64,000 bases of DNA from Streptomyces catenulae. GTDB taxonomy: Bacteria > Actinomycetota > Actinomycetes > Streptomycetales > Streptomycetaceae. The position numbers and the translations under genes were made by a program. The notes beneath the pieces are model-generated. The model did no database searches and was not told where the DNA came from. It saw only the letters and a program-made list of their open reading frames with translations. Location: the NCBI RefSeq assembly GCF_000718015.1, contig NZ_JODY01000012.1, forward strand, positions 1 to 64,000, in the 5' to 3' direction. Shown here one piece after another: positions 53,074 through 61,954 of this stretch. Within the stretch, counting starts at the first letter, position 1. Each line of letters opens with the position of its first letter.

Positions 53074-54231
53074 ATGTCCCTGGACCACCGTCTCCCCGAC
53101 GAGCTGGAAGAACTCCGGCGCACGGTCGAGGCGTTCGCGCACGACGTCGTCGCCCCGCAGATCGGCGAGTACTACGAGCAGCACGCCTTCCCGTACCCGA
53201 TAGTCCGCGAGATGGGCCGGATGGGCCTGTTCGGGCTGCCGTTCCCCGAGGAGTACGGCGGGATGGGCGGCGACTACCTCGCGCTGGGCATCGCGCTGGA
53301 GGAGCTGGCGCGGGTCGACTCCTCGGTGGCGATCACCCTGGAGGCGGGGGTGTCGTTGGGCGCGATGCCGCTGTACCTCTTCGGTACGGAGGAGCAGAAG
53401 CGGGAGTGGCTGCCCAAGCTGTGCACCGGTGAGGTGCTGGGCGCGTTCGGGCTGACCGAGCCGGACGGCGGCTCCGACGCGGGCGGCACCCGCACCACCG
53501 CGGTCCGCGACGGCGACTCCTGGGTGATCAACGGCTCCAAGTGCTTCATCACCAACTCCGGTACGGACCTCACCGGTCTGGTCACCGTCACCGCCGTCAC
53601 CGGCCGCAAGCCGGACGGCCGCCCGGAGATCTCCGCGATCATCGTCCCGTCGGGCACCCCCGGCTTCACCGTCGCCGCCCCGTACTCCAAGGTCGGCTGG
53701 AACGCCTCGGACACCCGCGAACTGTCCTTCACCGACGTCCGGGTGCCGCTGGCCAACCTGGTCGGCGAGGAGGGCCGCGGCTACGCGCAGTTCCTGCGCA
53801 TCCTCGACGAGGGCCGGATCGCCATCGCCGCGCTCGCCACCGGCCTCGCGCAGGGCTGTGTCGACGAGTCGGTGAAGTACGCCCGCGAGCGGCACGCGTT
53901 CGGCAAGCCGATCGGCAGCAACCAGGCGATCCAGTTCAAGCTCGCCGACATGGAGATGCGGGCGTACACCGCCCGGCTGGCGTGGCGGGACGCGGCCTCC
54001 CGGATGGTGCGCGGCGAGCGGTTCAAGAAGGAGGCGGCGCTGGCGAAGCTGTACTCCTCGGAGATCGCGGTCACCAACGCCCGGGAGGCCACCCAGATCC
54101 ACGGCGGCTACGGCTTCATGAACGAGTACCCGGTCGCCCGGATGTGGCGGGACTCCAAGATCCTGGAGATCGGCGAGGGCACCAGCGAGGTCCAGCGGAT
54201 GCTGATCGCCCGGGAGCTGGGCGTCGGCTGA
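53074..54231 (+). CDS. acdH: Acyl-CoA dehydrogenase (isovaleryl/branched-chain type)
   Basis: The 385-aa flavoenzyme has AFGLTEPDGGSDAGG, CFITNSG, RHAFGKPIGSNQAIQFKLADM and IHGGYGFMNEYPVARMWRDSKILEIGEGTSEVQRMLIAREL. In the operon it would act on isovaleryl-CoA before the carboxylase; in Streptomyces the orthologous acdH is linked to valine/isoleucine catabolism as well. It starts 5 bp after the lyase stop behind AAGGAG. No terminator follows; the next gene's frame on the other strand runs into its 3' end. Confidence 0.93.
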   Translation: MSLDHRLPDELEELRRTVEAFAHDVVAPQIGEYYEQHAFPYPIVREMGRMGLFGLPFPEEYGGMGGDYLALGIALEELARVDSSVAITLEAGVSLGAMPLYLFGTEEQKREWLPKLCTGEVLGAFGLTEPDGGSDAGGTRTTAVRDGDSWVINGSKCFITNSGTDLTGLVTVTAVTGRKPDGRPEISAIIVPSGTPGFTVAAPYSKVGWNASDTRELSFTDVRVPLANLVGEEGRGYAQFLRILDEGRIAIAALATGLAQGCVDESVKYARERHAFGKPIGSNQAIQFKLADMEMRAYTARLAWRDAASRMVRGERFKKEAALAKLYSSEIAVTNAREATQIHGGYGFMNEYPVARMWRDSKILEIGEGTSEVQRMLIARELGVG

Positions 54232-55705
54232 CGGCCCGTGCGTCGAGCGGCGGGCGGGCCGTCACCGGCCGCCCGCACTCCAGCTGCGCCGACGTCGACA
54301 GCGTCTCCGTCCACAGCGGCGCCTCCACGCCCAGCACGCCCTTCTCGGGGACGCCCGGCAGATAGGTGGCCGGGTTCCAGTCGTAGGAGCGCCGCACGCT
54401 GACGTATCCGGCCCAGGCCAGCCCCAGCGGGGTGTTCTTGTCGTACTTCATGTCGAGGTACGAGCGGTCGGCGGGCGAGATGATCAGCCGGGTGCCGTGC
54501 GCGGCGGCTTCGGTGACCTCCTTCCGCTCGTCGGCGGAGGTCGCGTCGTAGCCCCAGTACTGCGCGACGGTGCCCTTCGCCGGGTGCGCCCCGGCCAGCT
54601 GGTGCCAGCCGATGGCGGTCTTGCCGTACTTCGCGACGACCGGCTGCACCTTGTCCATGAAGGCGACGTAGTCGTCATGGCTGGTGGAGTGCGCCTCGTC
54701 GCCACCGATGTGGAGATAGCGGCCCGGCGTCATCGCGGCCAGCTCCCGCACCACGTCGTCGACGAAGTCGTACGTCTTCTTCTTCGGCACACAGAACGAG
54801 CTGAAGCCGACGTCGGTGCCGGTGTAGAGGGGCGGCGCCTTCCCGTCGCAGTTCAGCTCGGCGTACGAGGAGAGCGCGGCGTTGGTGTGGCCCGGCATGT
54901 CGATCTCCGGGACGACGGTCAGATACCGGCTCGCGGCGTACTTCACGATCTCGCGGTAGTCCGCCTTGGTGAAAAATCCGCCACGCCCGCCGCCGACCTG
55001 GGTGCTGCCGCCGTGCGAGGTGAGCTTGGGCCAGGAGTCGATGGCGATCCGCCAGCCCTGGTCGTCGGAGAGGTGCAGATGGAGGGTGTTGAGCTTGTAG
55101 AGCGCGAGCTGGTCGATGTACCGCTTGACCTGCCGGACGCCGAAGAAGTGCCGGGAGACGTCGAGCATCGCGGCGCGGTAGCCGTAGCGCGGGGTGTCGG
55201 TGACGGTGCCCCCGGCGATCCGCCAGGCGCCGGGCTGCTCGGTGCGGCGCTCGACGGACGGCGGCAGCAGCTGACGGAGCGTCTGGACGCCGTGGAAGAG
55301 CCCGGCGGGACGGGCCGCGCGGACGGTGACGGAGCGGGGCCCGGACTCCAGCCGGTACCCCTCGGCGCCGAGCTTCGCGGTGTCCTTCCCGCCGATCTTC
55401 AGGACGATGCCGTCCGACCCGGAGCGGGTGGTGACGGGCAGGCTGAAGCCGGTGGCGGGGCGGAGCAGCCCGGCGAGGTACCCGGCGACCTGCCGGGCCT
55501 CCGCGCCACCGCCCGGCACCCGGATCGTGGTCCGGTCGCCGAGCGTGTACGGGTCCCCGCCGGGGTGGACCGCGGCGGGGGCGGGGACGACCCGGTCGAG
55601 CGGGGTGGCGGCGGGTGCCGCGGCGGCCGGTGGCGGGGCGGCTGCGGTGGCCGTCCCGGCGGCCGTCACCAGCAGCAGGGAACAGAGGAGTCTGCGTCGT
55701 CTCAT
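54116..55705 (-). pseudogene. GH20 beta-N-acetylhexosaminidase, 3'-truncated
   Basis: The frame encodes a signal peptide (RRRRLLCSLLLVTAAGTATAAA), a GH20b domain and a GH20 barrel with HLHLSDDQGWRI, PEIDMPGH and the catalytic pair Asp336-Glu337 in GGDEAHS. Homology ends at TLSTSA (residue 473, about 54287). Normal family members continue ~50-60 residues through the last barrel strand with a conserved ELGWSP-like Trp. Here the frame runs on through 56 bp of junk and 116 bp antisense to acdH. An incomplete barrel is probably inactive or unstable. Upstream genes are intact, so the loss is at the acdH-side junction. Confidence 0.85.
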
Positions 55706-55758
55706 CGACGATCCCTTCGGCGAGCATCGTGCATGGCATGTCGAACATGGCATGGAGC

Positions 55759-55770
55759 GACCGAACGGTC
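55759..55770. promoter_or_regulatory. Inverted repeat at the GH20 transcription start
   Basis: GACCG-AA-CGGTC sits where the transcript from the promoter just upstream would begin. The regulator is unknown; it does not match the DasR consensus. Confidence 0.35.
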
Positions 55771-55774
55771 ACCA

Positions 55775-55803
55775 TGCGTACCGCGAGCCCCCTTCCAGGT
55801 CAA
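55775..55803 (-). promoter_or_regulatory. Candidate promoter of the GH20 gene
   Basis: On the minus strand TTGACC (55803-55798), 17 bp, TACGCA (55780-55775). The -35 is good and the -10 lacks the final T. Confidence 0.42.
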
Positions 55804-55839
55804 GGTATGGGCCAATCTCCGGCACTTTCGCCACGACCT

Positions 55840-55855
55840 TGCCCGATATCGGGCA
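55840..55855. promoter_or_regulatory. Perfect 16-bp palindrome
   Basis: TGCCCGATATCGGGCA reads the same on both strands. It lies between the divergent GH20 gene and the small gene at 55897, just before that gene's candidate -35 box, suggesting a dimeric regulator's site. Confidence 0.6.
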
Positions 55856-55861
55856 GGTTTC

Positions 55862-55890
55862 TTGCGAAACTCTCCGCTCCCCCGCAGTAT
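55862..55890 (+). promoter_or_regulatory. Candidate promoter of the small conserved gene
   Basis: TTGCGA (55862-55867), 17 bp, CAGTAT (55885-55890). The GTG start is 6 bases on, so a leaderless mRNA is possible. Confidence 0.35.
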
Positions 55891-55896
55891 CGACCC

Positions 55897-56196
55897 GTGC
55901 TCGAACCCCCTGCCCGTGGCGTGGACACCCGTCCCGCCCCCCACGACGACCTGGTGGACCACCTGGTGCGCAGCACACCGCTGCAGCGCGGTGAGGCCAC
56001 CCGGGTGGTGCTGGACGTGCTCGCGTACTTCGACGAGACGACGGAGGCGTTCGTCCGCCGCCGCCACCGCGAGCTGCAGTTCCAGGGGCTGCGCAACGAC
56101 GCGATCTTCGAGCGCGTCCGGCAGGAGCTGCCGCACCGCGCCGTGACCCCACCGGATCTCACGGTCCGCCAGCTCCGCCGCATGGTCTACGGCTGA
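55897..56196 (+). CDS. Small conserved actinobacterial protein of unknown function
   Basis: The 99-aa protein is soluble and highly charged, predicted mostly helical (PHDDLVDHLVRSTPLQRGEATRVV..., FVRRRHRELQFQGL, VRQLRRMVYG). I do not recognise a domain. I used GTG 55897; GTG 55921 is an alternative. No Shine-Dalgarno is visible at either, and the promoter spacing suggests leaderless expression. It sits upstream of glmS on the same strand with a 182-bp gap, so is probably a separate unit. Confidence 0.7.
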   Translation: MLEPPARGVDTRPAPHDDLVDHLVRSTPLQRGEATRVVLDVLAYFDETTEAFVRRRHRELQFQGLRNDAIFERVRQELPHRAVTPPDLTVRQLRRMVYG

Positions 56197-56378
56197 CCGC
56201 GCCGCACCCGCCGGAGACACCCGCCGGGCCACCGGCGCCACCCCGCCGCCCATGCCCCACCACCTTTCCGTTCCGTTTGTCCGCTCCTACGTCATCACCC
56301 GCGCGGCCGTCGCGCACCGGCACCGCCCGCGGCGCGCGCCGCGCGGCCCGTCCCCACGTCACCCAGGAGGCTCACCCC

Positions 56379-58208
56379 ATGTGCGGAATCGTCGGATACA
56401 TCGGTAAGCGCGATGTCGCGCCGCTGCTGCTGGAAGGGCTGCAGCGACTGGAGTACCGCGGCTACGACTCGGCGGGCATCGCCATCCACGCCAAGGCGTC
56501 CGGCAAGTCCGCCGGGGGCCTGAAGACCGCCAAGGCCAAGGGCCGGGTGCGGGAGCTGGAGTCGCGGCTGCCCAAGCGCTTCCAGGGCGGCACCGGCATC
56601 GCCCACACCCGCTGGGCCACCCACGGCGCGCCGACCGACGAGAACGCCCACCCGCACGTGGACGCCACCGGCGAGGTCGCCGTCGTCCACAACGGCATCA
56701 TCGACAACGCCTCCGACCTGCGCGCCAAGCTGATCGCCGACGGCGTGGAATTCGCCTCCGAGACCGACACCGAGGTCCTCGCCCACCTCATCGGCCGCTC
56801 CACCGCGGAGACGCTGGAGGAGAAGGTCCGCGAGGCGCTGCGGCACATCGAGGGCACCTACGGCATCGCGGTGCTGCACGCCGCCTTCCCCGACCGCATC
56901 GTCGTCGCCCGCAACGGCTCCCCGGTCGTCCTCGGCATCGGCGAGCACGAGATGTTCGTCTCCTCCGACGTCGCCGCCCTCGTCTCCCACACCCGCCAGG
57001 TCGTCACCCTCGACGACGGCGAGATGGCCACCCTCAAGGCCGACGACTACCGCACGTACACCACCGAGGGCTCGCGCACCACGACGACGCCGGAGACCGT
57101 CGAGTACGCGGCCGAGTCGTACGACCTCGGCGGCCACGACACGTACATGCACAAGGAGATCTCCGAGCAGGCGGAGGCGGTGGACCGGGCGCTGCGCGGC
57201 CGGATCGACGACCGTTTCGCCACCGTCCACCTCGGCGGTCTCAACCTCGACGCCCGCGAGGCGCGCGCGGTGCGCCGGGTGAAGATCCTCGGCTGCGGCA
57301 CCTCGTACCACGCCGGTCAGATCGGCGCCCAGATGATCGAGGAGCTGGCCCGCATCCCCTCGGACGCCGAACCGGCCTCCGAGTTCCGCTACCGCAACCC
57401 GGTCGTCGACCCCGACACCCTCTACGTCGCCGTCTCCCAGTCCGGTGAGACCTACGACGTGCTCGCCGCCGTCCAGGAGCTGAAGCGCAAGGGCGCCCGG
57501 GTGCTGGGCCTGGTCAACGTGGTCGGCTCGGCCATCGCCCGGGAGACCGACGGCGGCATCTACGTGCACGCGGGCCCGGAGGTCTGCGTGGTCTCCACCA
57601 AGTGCTTCACCAACATGGTGGTCTCCTTCGCCCTGCTCGCCCTGCACCTGGGCCGGATCCGGGACCTGTCGGTCGCGGACGGCAAGCGGATCATCGAGGG
57701 CCTGCGGAAGCTGCCCGGCCAGATCGACGAGATCCTCAAGGGCGAGGAGGACATCAAGAAGCTCTCGGCGCTCTACGCCGACGCGAAGTCGATGATGTTC
57801 ATCGGCCGGGTGCGCGGCTACCCGGTGGCCCGCGAGGCGTCCCTGAAGCTCAAGGAGGTCTCGTACATCCACGCCGAGGCCTACCCCGCGTCGGAGCTGA
57901 AGCACGGCCCGCTGGCGCTCATCGAACCGGCGATGCCGACGGTGGCGATCGTGCCGGACGACGACCTGCTGGAGAAGAACCGCGCCGCGCTGGAGGAGAT
58001 CAAGGCCCGCAGCGGCCGTATCCTCGCCGTCGCCCACCAGGAGCAGGAGAAGGCGGACCACACGATCGTGGTGCCGAAGAACGAGCCGGAGCTGGACCCG
58101 ATCCTGATGGGCATCCCGCTCCAGCTCCTCGCCCACCACACGGCGCTGGCGCTCGGCCGCGACATCGACAAGCCGCGCAACCTCGCCAAGTCCGTGACCG
58201 TGGAGTAG
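56379..58208 (+). CDS. glmS: Glutamine-fructose-6-phosphate aminotransferase (isomerising)
   Basis: The 609-aa enzyme makes glucosamine-6-phosphate for cell-wall amino sugars. The N-terminal nucleophile is Cys2 (MCGIVGYIG), followed by the glutaminase domain (HTRWATHG, HNGIIDN) and two SIS domains (GCGTSYHAG, SQSGETYD, SLKLKEVSYIHAEAYPASELKHGPLALIE) ending in the canonical LAKSVTVE. AGGAGG precedes ATG 56379. A ~17-residue insertion of basic Gly/Lys sequence (KASGKSAGGLKTAKAKG) lies after residue 30, as is common in actinobacteria. Streptomyces usually carry two glmS copies. Confidence 0.95.
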   Translation: MCGIVGYIGKRDVAPLLLEGLQRLEYRGYDSAGIAIHAKASGKSAGGLKTAKAKGRVRELESRLPKRFQGGTGIAHTRWATHGAPTDENAHPHVDATGEVAVVHNGIIDNASDLRAKLIADGVEFASETDTEVLAHLIGRSTAETLEEKVREALRHIEGTYGIAVLHAAFPDRIVVARNGSPVVLGIGEHEMFVSSDVAALVSHTRQVVTLDDGEMATLKADDYRTYTTEGSRTTTTPETVEYAAESYDLGGHDTYMHKEISEQAEAVDRALRGRIDDRFATVHLGGLNLDAREARAVRRVKILGCGTSYHAGQIGAQMIEELARIPSDAEPASEFRYRNPVVDPDTLYVAVSQSGETYDVLAAVQELKRKGARVLGLVNVVGSAIARETDGGIYVHAGPEVCVVSTKCFTNMVVSFALLALHLGRIRDLSVADGKRIIEGLRKLPGQIDEILKGEEDIKKLSALYADAKSMMFIGRVRGYPVAREASLKLKEVSYIHAEAYPASELKHGPLALIEPAMPTVAIVPDDDLLEKNRAALEEIKARSGRILAVAHQEQEKADHTIVVPKNEPELDPILMGIPLQLLAHHTALALGRDIDKPRNLAKSVTVE

Positions 58209-58225
58209 TCGTACGGGGCGGCCGA

Positions 58226-58260
58226 CGGCTCCGTGCGTGCCACCACGCCGCACGGAGCCG
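58226..58260 (+). terminator. Terminator of glmS
   Basis: CGGCTCCGTGCG (58226-58237) and CGCACGGAGCCG (58249-58260) are perfect arms around an 11-base loop, 17 bases after the stop. Confidence 0.65.
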
Positions 58261-58600
58261 CCGCCTCCCCTGCTGCCGGCGTCGCCCATACGCCGGCGGA
58301 TGCCGCCGCTCCGGTCAACCGTCATCTCCCGGTCGGCGGCACGCTCCTGACACGTCCGGGACCTGCCCGGACGGCTGTCGCGCCCGACCGGTGTCTACCC
58401 GTCACACCGTCACAATCCACCTCGGTACGGCAGTTGATCTCACGACTGCCCGCAATCCCCATGTCTCCCCCGCAACTGTGCACACTCCAGGGAGATCCGG
58501 ACGCGTACCGGGGAGCCGCACACGGGCGCACCGCGGCGCCGACGCGACAGGGGCGGCACCGGGCCCGGCGGACGCCGTACGGGCGCGCCGGAGCGGCGCG

Positions 58601-58625
58601 GAGGGGCCCGGTGGGCGGGCCCCTC
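58601..58625 (-). terminator. Terminator of the universal stress protein gene
   Basis: GAGGGGCCC (58601-58609) and GGGCCCCTC (58617-58625) flank a 7-base loop, 5 bases beyond the stop. Confidence 0.6.
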
Positions 58626-58630
58626 GGCGC

Positions 58631-59152
58631 TCAGGGGACGACGATGACCGGGCGCTGGGCGCGGCGGGCCAGCCGACCGGCGACGGAGCCGAAGATCCGG
58701 CCCACGATCCCGTGGGTGGAGCCCACCACGATGCCGTCGGCCTCGTACTCCCGGCCGACCTCCTCCAGTTCGTGGCAGATGTCCCCGCCGCGTTCGACGA
58801 GGATCCAGGGCACCTCGGAGAGATGGTCGGCGCAGGCCAGCTCCAGGCCCAGCACCTCGGTGCGGTGGTCGGGGACGTCCACGAAGACGGGGGGTTCGCA
58901 CCCCGCCCACACGGTCGTCGGCAGTCTGTTGGCGACATGCACGATGATCAGGCCCGAGCCGAGGCGCCGTGCCATACCGATTGCATACGCCAACGCCCGT
59001 TCGCTCGACATGGATCCGTCGAAGCCGACGACGACGCCGTGCCGGAACGCGGGATCACAGGGATGGTGCGCCTCTTCCGCCGCCCGGAGGTCGGCCAGCG
59101 GGTCGGCCACCTGCTTGCGGTGCGCGGGTTCGGGAAATTCGTGACCGGCCAT
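58631..59152 (-). CDS. Universal stress protein (UspA family)
   Basis: The 173-aa single-domain protein starts its Usp fold at VVVGFDGSMSSERALAYAIGMA and ends with GIVVGSTHGIVGRIFGSVAGRLARRAQRPVIVVP, the G-2x-G-9x-G(S/T) ATP-binding pattern in a variant form. An N-terminal extension of ~35 residues includes a PEPAHRKQVADP segment. Universal stress proteins bind ATP and respond to stress or stationary phase; the exact role is unknown. It is divergent from adpA. Confidence 0.9.
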   Translation of the reverse strand: MAGHEFPEPAHRKQVADPLADLRAAEEAHHPCDPAFRHGVVVGFDGSMSSERALAYAIGMARRLGSGLIIVHVANRLPTTVWAGCEPPVFVDVPDHRTEVLGLELACADHLSEVPWILVERGGDICHELEEVGREYEADGIVVGSTHGIVGRIFGSVAGRLARRAQRPVIVVP

Positions 59153-60070
59153 TGATGTCTCGGCGAGGACGTCCTCTTGCGGAGGGGCGAACGGGGGACG
59201 GCGTGTGACTTGATCCGGCAGTTGACTGAGCTGACCCGATCGAGGGGCCGACGTCTTAGTTCAACGAAGAACGATACGACCGGGAATCATCTTCCCAAGG
59301 CTTTACCCCAAGAGTACGGCGCCACTCCTCCGCTGCCCAGAAGGCCGCGGAGGCACCAGAGCGCCCGTACGGGGCGGGGTTCCCCCTCGAACGGTCCCCC
59401 GGAGCATGCCGGAGCCGGGCCCGGTTGGCAATGCCCCGGCCTGCCCCCGTACGTACCCCCTGGGACGCGTGTGGCGTTCTCCGGCCATCCGCACCGCCCA
59501 CGGACCCCCGGACCGCCACCCGGAGCGGGTCCCTCCGCCGTCGCCGGGCGCCCGGCGACACCCCCTGGTCCGCCCGGCCCGGCGGGCGCCGGGACCGCAC
59601 CCCGGCCGTAACCCCTGGGGCTGCCGTGACGGCCGCCGCACACCAGGACAGAGCGGGACGTAAGCGGACGGGGGCGCATGGAAGCAGGGGGTGTTCCGAC
59701 ACGTACGCAGGGCTCGAAGAGGGAGCGCACAACCCCTGACACAACCGTTTTCAGCCAACTTGGGGTCCGGATCACCACCTTGGTCCGACCACCCCCCAAC
59801 CCCGGCGTGAGCAGGGCGGAAAGGACCGCTCGGCATGGTTGTGCCCTACTGCGAACGGGCAGAGCCGAGACGCGCACTTTCCCTGGAGGCCCGACGAGTG
59901 GAACGCTTCGTGATCGAATGCTTCGCGCCAAGTTGCCATATCGACATACCAGCGGGTGGTGAACTTGGCACGCCATCCTCACGGGACACAGTAGATTCGA
60001 TCTTGGTAGTTATGGCGGGGGAGCTGTGCAGTACCGAGAGGGCGAGACGACCGAGGGGGGCTTAAGTGCC
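59153..60070 (+). promoter_or_regulatory. Long adpA upstream region (918 bp)
   Basis: No supported gene lies here; it is less GC-biased than coding DNA near 59240-59300 and 59720-60010. Candidate elements: TGGCGCGAAG on the minus strand (59930-59921), matching nine of ten positions of the known AdpA consensus TGGCSNGWWY and so a possible autorepression site, and a -10-like TAGATT (59992-59997) without a good -35, which would give a ~70-nt leader. The long untranslated span fits a heavily regulated master gene. Confidence 0.45.
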
Positions 60071-61324
60071 ATGAGCCAGGACTCCGCTGCCGTACCAGAT
60101 CCCGCACGCAAGCTCGCTGCCCGACGACGCCGCGAAATAGTCGCGGTGCTCCTCTTCAGCGGCGGCCCCATTTTCGAGAGCTCCATACCGCTCTCGGTCT
60201 TCGGAATCGACCGCCAGGACGCGGGCGTTCCCCGATACCGATTGCTTGTGTGCGCGGGCGAAGAAGCGCCTTTGCGCACCACCGGGGGGCTGGAACTGTC
60301 CGCTCCCTACGGGCTGGAAGCCATCGCCCGGGCCGGGACGGTCGTCGTACCGGCCTGGCGCTCCATCACCCAGGCCCCGCCGCCCGCGGCACTCGACGCG
60401 CTGCGCCGCGCGCACGAGGAAGGGGCCCGGATCGTCGGGCTGTGCACGGGGGCGTTCGTCCTCGCCGCGGCCGGACTGCTCGACGGCCGCCCGGCCACCA
60501 CCCACTGGATGTACGCACCGACGCTCGCCAAGCGTTACCCGTCCGTCCATGTGGACCCGCGTGAACTCTTCGTCGACGACGGCGATGTGCTCACCTCCGC
60601 GGGGACGGCGGCCGGTATCGACCTGTGCCTGCACATCGTGCGCAGCGACCACGGCGCGGACGCGGCGAACGCACTGGCCCGACGGCTGGTCGTACCGCCC
60701 CGCCGCACCGCGGCCGACCTCGGGCACCAGCGCTACCTGGACAGGTCTTTACCGGAGGAGATCGGTGCGGACCCGCTCGCCGAGGTGGTCGCCTGGGCGC
60801 TGGAGCATCTCCACGAGCAGTTCGACGTGGAGACGCTGGCGGCCCGCGCCTATATGAGCCGTCGCACCTTCGACCGGCGGTTCCGCTCCCTGACCGGGAG
60901 CGCCCCTCTCCAGTGGCTGATCACGCAGCGGGTCCTCCAGGCCCAGCGGCTGCTGGAGACCTCCGACTACTCGGTCGACGAGGTCGCGGGGCGCTGCGGT
61001 TTCCGTTCGCCGGTCGCCCTGCGCGGCCACTTCCGGCGACAGCTGGGTGCCTCGCCCGCGGCGTACCGCGCGGCGTACCGGGCCCGGCGGCCGCAGGGTG
61101 GTGCGCCCGAGGGCGGGCTGCGGGCGGAGCGGAGCGAGCGGGCGGCCGCGGTGGGCGACCGGTTCGCGGCGCTGGCCAATCCGGCCACGGCGCTGGCCAC
61201 CGCCGACCCGGAGGCCGGTAAACCGCAGTCGGACGCCTATGCGGCGCGCCTTCCGGAGTCGCCGGTCGGGCGGGGTGCCGGACGCCCCGTGCTGCCCAGC
61301 CAGCGTGAGCGCCCCGTAGGGTGA
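60071..61324 (+). CDS. adpA: AdpA, AraC-family master regulator of development and antibiotics
   Basis: The 417-aa protein has an N-terminal DJ-1/PfpI-like dimerisation domain (IVAVLLFSGGPIFESSIPLSVFG; LCTGAFVLAAAGLL at ~124-137) and a C-terminal AraC/XylS domain with two HTH motifs (~236-340). Codon 227 (60749-60751), in the linker between the domains, is TTA, the rare codon read by the bldA tRNA in Streptomyces, so full-length AdpA needs bldA. I chose ATG 60071 (MSQDSA, as in orthologues), behind GGGGGG; the frame is open 15 codons further. The C-terminal ~80 residues are a variable Ala/Arg-rich tail. The stop overlaps the bases before ornA. Confidence 0.97.
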   Translation: MSQDSAAVPDPARKLAARRRREIVAVLLFSGGPIFESSIPLSVFGIDRQDAGVPRYRLLVCAGEEAPLRTTGGLELSAPYGLEAIARAGTVVVPAWRSITQAPPPAALDALRRAHEEGARIVGLCTGAFVLAAAGLLDGRPATTHWMYAPTLAKRYPSVHVDPRELFVDDGDVLTSAGTAAGIDLCLHIVRSDHGADAANALARRLVVPPRRTAADLGHQRYLDRSLPEEIGADPLAEVVAWALEHLHEQFDVETLAARAYMSRRTFDRRFRSLTGSAPLQWLITQRVLQAQRLLETSDYSVDEVAGRCGFRSPVALRGHFRRQLGASPAAYRAAYRARRPQGGAPEGGLRAERSERAAAVGDRFAALANPATALATADPEAGKPQSDAYAARLPESPVGRGAGRPVLPSQRERPVG

Positions 61325-61329
61325 GCCGT

Positions 61330-61947
61330 ATGAACGATCGCATGGTGTGGATCGACTGCGAGATGACCGGTCTCTCGCTGGCGACCGACGCGCTCATCGA
61401 GGTGGCCGCCCTGGTCACCGACTCGGAGCTGAACGTACTCGGCGACGGCGTGGATGTGGTGATCCGGCCGCCCGCCGAGGCGCTGGCCACCATGCCGGAG
61501 GTGGTGCGCGAGATGCACACCGCCTCCGGACTGCTGGACGAGCTGGACGGCGGCACGACGCTGGAGGACGCCCAGGAGCAGGTGCTGGCGTACCTCCGTC
61601 AGCATGTGCCGGAGGCCGGCAAGGCGCCGCTGTGCGGCAACTCCGTCGGCACCGACCGGGGCTTCCTCCACCGCGACATGCCGACGCTGGAGAACTATCT
61701 GCACTACCGGATCGTCGATGTGTCGTCGGTGAAGGAGCTGGCCCGGCGCTGGTATCCGCGGGCGTACTTCAACAGTCCGGACAAGAGCGGCAACCACCGG
61801 GCGCTGGCCGACATCCGTGAATCCATCGCGGAGTTGCGCTACTACCGGGAGGCGGTCTTCGTGCCGCAGCCCGGCCCGGACTCCGACACCGCGAAGGCCC
61901 TCGCGGCCAAGCATGTGGTGCCGCCCGTGGCCCCGGCCACGCCGTAG
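61330..61947 (+). CDS. ornA: Oligoribonuclease
   Basis: The 205-aa DEDDh 3'-5' exoribonuclease degrades 2-5-nt RNA (and pGpG from c-di-GMP). Motifs: DCEMTGL (ExoI Asp-Glu), NSVGTDRGFL (ExoII Asp) and NHRALADIRESI (ExoIII His and Asp). The first ATG (MNDRMVWIDCEMTG) at 61330 matches orthologues; a GTG at 61321 overlapping the adpA stop is the alternative. Directly downstream of adpA with a 5-bp gap, so partly co-transcribed, as in other Streptomyces. Confidence 0.96.
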   Translation: MNDRMVWIDCEMTGLSLATDALIEVAALVTDSELNVLGDGVDVVIRPPAEALATMPEVVREMHTASGLLDELDGGTTLEDAQEQVLAYLRQHVPEAGKAPLCGNSVGTDRGFLHRDMPTLENYLHYRIVDVSSVKELARRWYPRAYFNSPDKSGNHRALADIRESIAELRYYREAVFVPQPGPDSDTAKALAAKHVVPPVAPATP

Positions 61948-61954
61948 TGACGTA

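Larger units (their letters stand above)
58209..58630. other. Intergenic between convergent genes (422 bp)
   Basis: It contains one terminator for each flanking gene, at both ends. Between them I see no coding frame with a ribosome binding site. Confidence 0.45.

Noticed and set aside
55706..55830. DasR (dre) site before the hexosaminidase gene
   Set aside because: The S. coelicolor orthologue is a DasR target, but I find only a half-site-like AGGTC and no full dre palindrome here.
59177..59611. Open frames in the adpA upstream region
   Set aside because: Pro/Arg/Gly-rich, no ribosome site, no similarity I recognise; treated as non-coding.
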